Below are positions 1 to 5,767 of a stretch of 5,767 nucleotides of DNA, piece by piece. The stretch is from Vitreoscilla sp. (lineage in GTDB: Bacteria; Pseudomonadota; Gammaproteobacteria; Burkholderiales; Burkholderiaceae). Numbering within the stretch: position 1 is the first letter of the stretch; each line of letters starts with the position of its first letter. The stretch lies in assembly GCA_014378125.1 (NCBI GenBank), contig JACMOG010000231.1, forward strand, positions 1 through 5,767, in the 5' to 3' direction. The notes under the pieces were generated by a model. The model had not been told where the DNA came from, searched no databases, and worked only from the letters and a program-made list of their open reading frames with translations. The translations under genes were made by a program, and so were the position numbers.

Positions 1-2304
<2,304 letters not shown>

Positions 2305-2330
2305 GAGAATGCTGAGGGGTTAAAACCGGG

Positions 2331-2358
2331 ATTGTACCGATGTGGCCGGGGCGGTCGC
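2331..2358 (-). promoter_or_regulatory. Candidate sigma-70 promoter for hisZ-purA
   Basis: On the minus strand a TACAAT -10 hexamer (2336-2331) lies 26 bases before the hisZ ATG. A weak -35 candidate, GCGACC (2358-2353), keeps only the GAC core, with a 16-base spacer. The predicted transcript would start near 2323-2325 and have a leader of about 20 bases. The position just after the hflC-hisZ gap fits a separate promoter for hisZ and purA. The -10 is convincing; the -35 is poor. Confidence 0.4.
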
Positions 2359-2389
2359 ACGAATGTTTCGTGGCGGCCGCCGCACCGGT

Positions 2390-2423
2390 GGCTGGCAGTC
2401 ACATGGTATTGCGCAAGCCAGCC
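2390..2423. repeat. Inverted repeat in the hflC-hisZ gap
   Basis: GGCTGGC (2390-2396) and GCCAGCC (2417-2423) are perfect inverted arms around a 20-base loop that ends in the palindrome TTGCGCAA (2409-2416). Adjacent palindromes are GGCGGCCGCC (2372-2381), CACCGGTG (2383-2390) and CGCTCGAGCG (2451-2460). The structure lies upstream of the candidate hisZ promoter. It could be an operator, a weak terminator or chance in GC-rich DNA; nothing else in the sequence decides between these. Confidence 0.35.
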
Positions 2424-2459
2424 TTCGCGGGTGGCATCAGGGCGACTTGGCGCTCGAGC

Positions 2460-2525
2460 GGGGTCAGGCACCGACCCGGGGTGTGCTTGATGCGATCGAC
2501 GTCAGTCGGGCCGCAGCCAGACCCC
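2460..2525. repeat. REP-like inverted-repeat element after hflC
   Basis: This 66-base element is bounded by GGGGTCAGGC (2460-2469) and GCCAGACCCC (2516-2525), which are reverse complements at nine of ten positions. Inside them, CCGAC (2471-2475) pairs with GTCGG (2505-2509), extending the stem, with a six-base bulge on one side. The loop contains the palindromes CGATCG (2493-2498) and GACGTC (2498-2503). Terminal GGGGTC/GACCCC arms recall the short palindromic intergenic repeats, often tied to RAYT (REP-associated tyrosine) transposases, that are common in Burkholderiales. Membership is inferred from the pattern alone. The element starts on the base immediately after the hflC stop codon. There is no T-run, so it is not a classical intrinsic terminator, but the stem could protect the hflC mRNA 3' end. 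Confidence 0.6.
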
Positions 2526-3422
2526 TCATTTCTTCTTGGCCGGTGCGCCGGCGCCGGCGGCGCCGGCGCCGCGCATGGCCTTGAAGAAGTCGCTGCTGCT
2601 GTCGATGACCATCACGTCCGACTTCTTGTTGAAGCTGGCGCGGTAGGCCTCGAGGTTGCGGTAGAACTGCGCGAACTTGGGGTCGCGTCCGAACGCGTCG
2701 CCGTAGACCTGCGTGGCCTCGGCATCGGCCTCGCCCTTGGTCTTCTGGGCCTCGAGCGTGGCCTCGGCGATGACCACCGACACCTGCTTGTCGGCATCGG
2801 CGCGGATCTTCTCCTTGATGGCCTCGCCCTCGGCGCGCAGGCCGTTGGCCACCTGGGCGCGCTCGGAGGTCATGCGCTTGTAGACCGAGCTGGTGACCTC
2901 GGGCACGAAGTCGACCCGCTTGATGCGCACGTCGACGATCTCGACGCCGAACGGCTTCGATTCGGCCAACAGGCGCTTCTTCACGTTGGACATGATCTCG
3001 GCCCGCTCGTCGGACAGCACGCCACGCACGGTGTGCTTGGTCACCTCCTCGTTGAACGCGGCCTGCGCGACGGCGCCCAGGCGGTTCTCGAGGTTCTTCT
3101 GCTCCACGCCGTTGTTGCGGATGTACTGGCGCGGATCGGTCACGCGCCACTTGACCAGCCAGTCGATGACCAGGCTCTTCTTCTCGGCGGTGAAGATGGC
3201 GCTGGGCGAGGGGTTGTCCAGCGTCTGGATGCGCTTGTCGAGCATCGACACGGTCTGCACCAGCGGCCAGTTGAAGTTGAGGCCCGGCTCGGTGATGACC
3301 GACTTGATCTCGCCGAAGGTCTTGATGACGGCCACCTGGCGCTGGTCGACGATGAACAGCGAGGAGGAGGCCACGAAGATGACGACGATGGCGACGACGA
3401 TGGCGAGGAGGATCTTGTTCAT
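2526..3422 (-). CDS. hflC: FtsH modulator HflC, SPFH/band-7 membrane protein
   Basis: HflC pairs with HflK in a large inner-membrane complex that encloses the ATP-dependent protease FtsH and modulates its access to membrane substrates. The 298-residue protein starts with a single membrane segment (about residues 4-24, Ile/Val/Ala rich), so most of the chain is expected to be periplasmic. The SPFH/band-7 domain follows directly, beginning FIVDQRQVAVIKTFGEIK, with ITEPGLNF and VIDWLVKWRVTDPRQYI motifs typical of HflC. A long Ala/Glu/Lys-rich helical region (ERAQVANGLRAEGEAIKEK onwards) and the conserved FYRNLEAYRASF segment come near the C-terminus. The end is a Gly-Ala repeat and a Lys-Lys-Lys tail. 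The ATG at 3422 is supported by a good Shine-Dalgarno sequence overlapping the hflK stop. The stop codon is followed at once by a REP-like inverted-repeat element. Confidence 0.97.
   Translation of the reverse strand: MNKILLAIVVAIVVIFVASSSLFIVDQRQVAVIKTFGEIKSVITEPGLNFNWPLVQTVSMLDKRIQTLDNPSPSAIFTAEKKSLVIDWLVKWRVTDPRQYIRNNGVEQKNLENRLGAVAQAAFNEEVTKHTVRGVLSDERAEIMSNVKKRLLAESKPFGVEIVDVRIKRVDFVPEVTSSVYKRMTSERAQVANGLRAEGEAIKEKIRADADKQVSVVIAEATLEAQKTKGEADAEATQVYGDAFGRDPKFAQFYRNLEAYRASFNKKSDVMVIDSSSDFFKAMRGAGAAGAGAPAKKK
2549..2571. repeat. GC hairpin within the 3' end of hflC
   Basis: CGGCGCCGGC (2549-2558) and GCCGGCGCCG (2562-2571) are perfect ten-base inverted arms with a three-base loop. The same stretch holds the nine-base unit GGCGCCGGC twice in tandem (2550-2558, 2559-2567). 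It encodes the Gly-Ala run near the HflC C-terminus and lies just over 20 bases before the stop. The RNA stem would be very stable. Confidence 0.6.
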
Positions 3423-3430
3423 GGTGGCGT

Positions 3431-3436
3431 CTCCTC
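3431..3436 (-). promoter_or_regulatory. hflC ribosome binding site overlapping the hflK stop
   Basis: On the minus strand GAGGAG lies eight bases before the hflC ATG and shares bases with the TGA stop of hflK (TGAGGAG). This is the clearest Shine-Dalgarno sequence in the window. It fixes the hflC start, and it implies that ribosomes finishing hflK can reinitiate on hflC. Confidence 0.75.
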
Positions 3437-4703
3437 AGCGACCGTCGCGATCGCGGCCGTGCGAATCGCGCGAGCGGGGATCGTTGGACGAGGAATCGAG
3501 CGGCGTCACGGTGACCGTGGCGGTGGTGCGGGCGTCGGCCGCCGGTGGCGGCGCGGCGGGGGCGGCCGCGGGCGCGGCCGGCTGCGTCAACCTGTCGAGC
3601 GGCAGCTGGATGAAGTTGTTGCCGCCGTGGGTGTCCACCATCACCTTGGTGACGTTGGCGTAGACGTCCTTCATGGCGTCGATGTACATGCGGTCGCGGG
3701 TGACGCCCGGCGCCTTCTGGTACTCGGCGTAGATGGCCTTGAAGCGGTCGGCGTCGCCCTTGGCCGCGCCCACGATGCGGGCCTTGTATCCGAGCGCATC
3801 CTCGCGCAGGCGGGCGGCGTCGCCCTCGGCGCTGGGGATCACGCGGTTGGCGTAGGCCTGGCCCTCGTTCCTGAGCGCGTCGCGGTCGACGCCGGCCTTG
3901 ACCACGTCGGCAAACGCCGCGATCACCTGGTCGGGCGGATCCACCGGGCCGATGTTGACGTTGTTGATCAGGATGCCGGCGTTGAGCGTGTCCAGCTGCG
4001 CCTGGATCGATTTCACCAGCGCCGGGGCCAGCGCCCCGCGCTGTTCATAGAGCACCGAGTCGATGCGGCTCGAACCGACGATCTCGCGCACCGCCGATTC
4101 GGCGGCCTGCGTCACCGCGTCGGCGGGCCGGCGGTTCTCGAACAGGAACGCGCGGGCGTCCTTCAGGCTGTACTGCACCGAGAAGCGCACGTCGACGATG
4201 TTCTCGTCCTGCGTGAGCATCGCGGAGTCGCGCAGGCCGGTGGCCTGCGACGCGCTGGTGGAGCCGATCTCCACCGTGGTGGTCTGCGTGAAGTTGACCG
4301 TCTCGTTGGCCTGGATCGGGTACGGCCAGCGCCAGCCCCAGCCGGCTTCCACCGTGTGGCTGTACTTGCCGAAGGTGGTGACGACCGCCTTCTGGCCTTC
4401 CTGCACGATGAAGGAGCCGCTGAACAGCCACACCACCACCACGATGAGCGCCACCAGCGCGGCGCCCACGCCGGCGCTGCGCGCGTCGGGCTGGAAGCCC
4501 CCGCCGCCGCCCGCGGGATCGGCGCCCTTCTTGGCGCCGCCGAAGAACGACGAGAGCTTGCGCGTGAAATCGCGCCACATCTCCTCGAGATCGGGCGGGC
4601 CTTCCTGGCCGGTGGCCATCAGGCTACCGAAGACCTTGCGCGCGAAGGCGTGCCGGCGCGGGAGGCGCGTCGATGACTCAGGGGTGTTCTCGGGCATGTT
4701 CAT
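3435..4703 (-). CDS. hflK: FtsH modulator HflK, SPFH/band-7 membrane protein
   Basis: HflK is the larger partner of HflC in the cage around FtsH in the inner membrane. The 422 residues comprise a cytosolic N-terminus with the conserved GPPDLEEMWRDFTRKLSSFF segment (35-54) and a Gly-rich linker (about 65-69), one membrane segment (about 79-97), then the band-7 domain starting FIVQEGQKAVVTTFGKY (98-114). Further on are ENIVDVRFSVQYSLKD, a long Ala/Glu/Arg-rich helical region, and the conserved end NNFIQLPLDRL. The last 45 or so residues form an Ala/Pro-rich, then Asp/Arg/Ser-rich, low-complexity tail. The ATG at 4703 overlaps the hflX stop as ATGA, which suggests translational coupling because no clear Shine-Dalgarno sequence is visible. 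Other in-frame starts are the ATG at 4697 (Met3) and the ATG at 4619 (Met29, just before the conserved segment). The first 28 residues are poorly conserved in my memory of the family, so the exact start is less certain than the identity. Confidence 0.96.
   Translation of the reverse strand: MNMPENTPESSTRLPRRHAFARKVFGSLMATGQEGPPDLEEMWRDFTRKLSSFFGGAKKGADPAGGGGGFQPDARSAGVGAALVALIVVVVWLFSGSFIVQEGQKAVVTTFGKYSHTVEAGWGWRWPYPIQANETVNFTQTTTVEIGSTSASQATGLRDSAMLTQDENIVDVRFSVQYSLKDARAFLFENRRPADAVTQAAESAVREIVGSSRIDSVLYEQRGALAPALVKSIQAQLDTLNAGILINNVNIGPVDPPDQVIAAFADVVKAGVDRDALRNEGQAYANRVIPSAEGDAARLREDALGYKARIVGAAKGDADRFKAIYAEYQKAPGVTRDRMYIDAMKDVYANVTKVMVDTHGGNNFIQLPLDRLTQPAAPAAAPAAPPPAADARTTATVTVTPLDSSSNDPRSRDSHGRDRDGR
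4700..4703 (-). promoter_or_regulatory. ATGA stop-start overlap of hflX and hflK
   Basis: The TGA ending hflX (4702-4700) and the ATG starting hflK (4703-4701) share bases as ATGA. With no evident Shine-Dalgarno sequence immediately upstream, termination-reinitiation is the likely way hflK is translated. This depends on the ATG at 4703 being the true start rather than the one six bases further in. Confidence 0.6.
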
Positions 4704-5767
4704 GCTGAAGAAGATGGGGACGATCGGTCATCTTGCGAGTCCGGATCGTCGTGATTGTCGTCGACACCGGGGCGAGTGAAGCGGGCGTCGCGTTCGAAGT
4801 CTTCCTGCGGGGCGTCGAGGCTGGCGACCAGGGCGTCGGCGATGGCCTGGCGCAGGGCCTCGAGACCCTCGCCGCCCAGTGCGCTGACGAACACGCGCGG
4901 CGTGCGCACGCCCAGGTCGCCCTCGATCTCGTCGACCAGGTGTTCGGGCCGCTGGGCCACGTCGAGCCGATCGAGCTTGTTGTATACCAGCACCTGCGGC
5001 ACCTGGTCGGCGCCGATCTCGTGCAGCACGCGCTGCACCTCCTCGAACTGCTCCTGCAGCAGCGGGCTGGCGGCGTCGATCACGTGCAGCAGCAGGTCGG
5101 CGTCGGCGGCCTCCTGCAGCGTGGCGCGGGATGCCTCCACCAGCTTGTGCGGCAGGTCGCGGATGAAGCCCACCGTGTCGGACAGCGACACCGAGGCCTC
5201 CACCTGCTGCAGGTACATGGAGCGGGTGGTAGTGTCGAGCGTGGCGAACAGCTGGTTGGCCACGTAGGTGTCGGCCTTGACCAGCGCGTTGAACAAGGTG
5301 GACTTGCCGGCGTTGGTGTAGCCCACCAGCGACACGCGGAACGTGCCGCTGCGCTCGCGCGACTTGCGCTGCGTCTGGCGCTGCTTCTTCACCTTGACCA
5401 GGCGTTCCTTCACCTGCTTGATGCGATCGCCGATCATGCGCTTGTCGAGCTCGATCTGCGATTCGCCCGGGCCGCCGCGCACGCCGGTGCCGCCCTGCTG
5501 GCGCTCAAGGTGGCTCCAGCGGCGCACCAGGCGCGTGGACAGGTATTGCAGGCGCGCAAGCTCCACCTGCAGCTTGCCTTCGTGGCTCTTGGCGCGCATG
5601 GCGAAGATCTCGAGGATCAGCGCCGTGCGGTCGGCCACGCCCACGCCGAGGTGCTTTTCGAGGTTGCGCTGCTGCGCGGGCGACAGCGCCTGGTCGAACA
5701 GCACGCCTTGCGCGCGGTGCGCCAACACCAGTTCCTTGATCTCGTCGGCCTTGCCGCTGCCGACGAA
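4700..5767 (-). CDS. hflX: GTPase HflX, 5' end outside window
   Basis: HflX is a ribosome-binding GTPase of the Obg-HflX superfamily; characterised members split stalled or stressed 70S ribosomes. The frame is open through the right edge, giving 355 visible residues that begin FVGSGKADEIKEL. By comparison with the E. coli protein as I remember it, about 55 N-terminal residues are missing. Counting from the first visible residue, there is the HflX domain with the Gly-rich loop GGTGVRGGPGESQIELDKR (about 92-110), a basic coiled-coil-like helix, then the G domain: G1 GYTNAGKS (149-156), G2 around TLDTTTR (176-182), G3 DTVGF (197-201), G4 NKLD (263-266), G5 SAL (295-297). The chain ends soon after the G domain in an Asp/Ser-rich tail (DDNHDDPDSQDDRSS), so it lacks the C-terminal domain found in E. 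coli HflX. The TGA stop overlaps the hflK start. hfq commonly lies upstream in this cluster, but it cannot be seen here. Confidence 0.96.
   Translation of the reverse strand, partial: FVGSGKADEIKELVLAHRAQGVLFDQALSPAQQRNLEKHLGVGVADRTALILEIFAMRAKSHEGKLQVELARLQYLSTRLVRRWSHLERQQGGTGVRGGPGESQIELDKRMIGDRIKQVKERLVKVKKQRQTQRKSRERSGTFRVSLVGYTNAGKSTLFNALVKADTYVANQLFATLDTTTRSMYLQQVEASVSLSDTVGFIRDLPHKLVEASRATLQEAADADLLLHVIDAASPLLQEQFEEVQRVLHEIGADQVPQVLVYNKLDRLDVAQRPEHLVDEIEGDLGVRTPRVFVSALGGEGLEALRQAIADALVASLDAPQEDFERDARFTRPGVDDNHDDPDSQDDRSSPSSSA

Noticed and set aside
2460..2525. Intrinsic terminator for hflC
   Set aside because: The stem is good but no T-run follows on the minus strand (the next bases are GCTCGAGCG), so it does not meet the usual rule.
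2464..3150. 228-residue minus-strand frame overlapping hflC in another frame
   Set aside because: Arg/Gly-rich out-of-frame reading of hflC; the hflC frame carries all family motifs.
2340..4676. 778-residue open frame on the plus strand opposite hflK and hflC
   Set aside because: It is antisense to two certain genes. Its composition (His, Asp, Val, Gly, Ala, Leu rich, without recognisable domains) is what the complement of GC-biased codons gives, and it has no start signal.

Overview
The window reads entirely on the minus strand as one dense gene cluster, in transcription order hflX (5' end outside the window) - hflK - hflC - hisZ - purA (3' end outside the window). The high GC content, the strong G/C bias at third codon positions, and the order HflX/HflK/HflC followed by HisZ and PurA all point to a betaproteobacterium of the order Burkholderiales. 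From memory, the protein sequences (for example the HisZ N-terminus and the Burkholderiales-style HflK tail) look closest to the Comamonadaceae or the Rubrivivax/Leptothrix group. That placement is inference, not a search result.

Layout from the right edge leftwards: positions 4700-5767 hold HflX, a GTPase of the Obg-HflX superfamily that acts on ribosomes. Its stop codon overlaps the hflK start by four bases (ATGA). HflK (3435-4703) and HflC (2526-3422) are the paired SPFH/band-7 inner-membrane proteins that surround and modulate the FtsH protease. They are 12 bases apart, and the hflC Shine-Dalgarno sequence overlaps the hflK stop. These three genes look like one translationally coupled unit. 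A 221-base gap (2305-2525) follows. It holds a 66-base REP-like element with near-perfect terminal inverted repeats that begins on the base after the hflC stop, further small palindromes, and a plausible promoter for the next gene. HisZ (1138-2304) is the histidyl-tRNA-synthetase-like regulatory subunit of ATP phosphoribosyltransferase. After 52 bases comes PurA (adenylosuccinate synthetase), which runs off the left edge.

Functionally there are two modules. One is membrane protein and ribosome quality control (HflX, HflK, HflC). The other is purine-linked biosynthesis (HisZ controls the ATP-consuming first step of histidine synthesis; PurA makes the AMP precursor). The 221-base gap, with its repeat and candidate promoter, is the natural boundary between them. 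I found no evidence of a mobile gene, RNA gene, CRISPR array or undescribed multi-gene system. The long open frames on the plus strand are shadows of these genes. The most interesting non-coding signals are the REP-like element and a strong GC hairpin inside the last codons of hflC.
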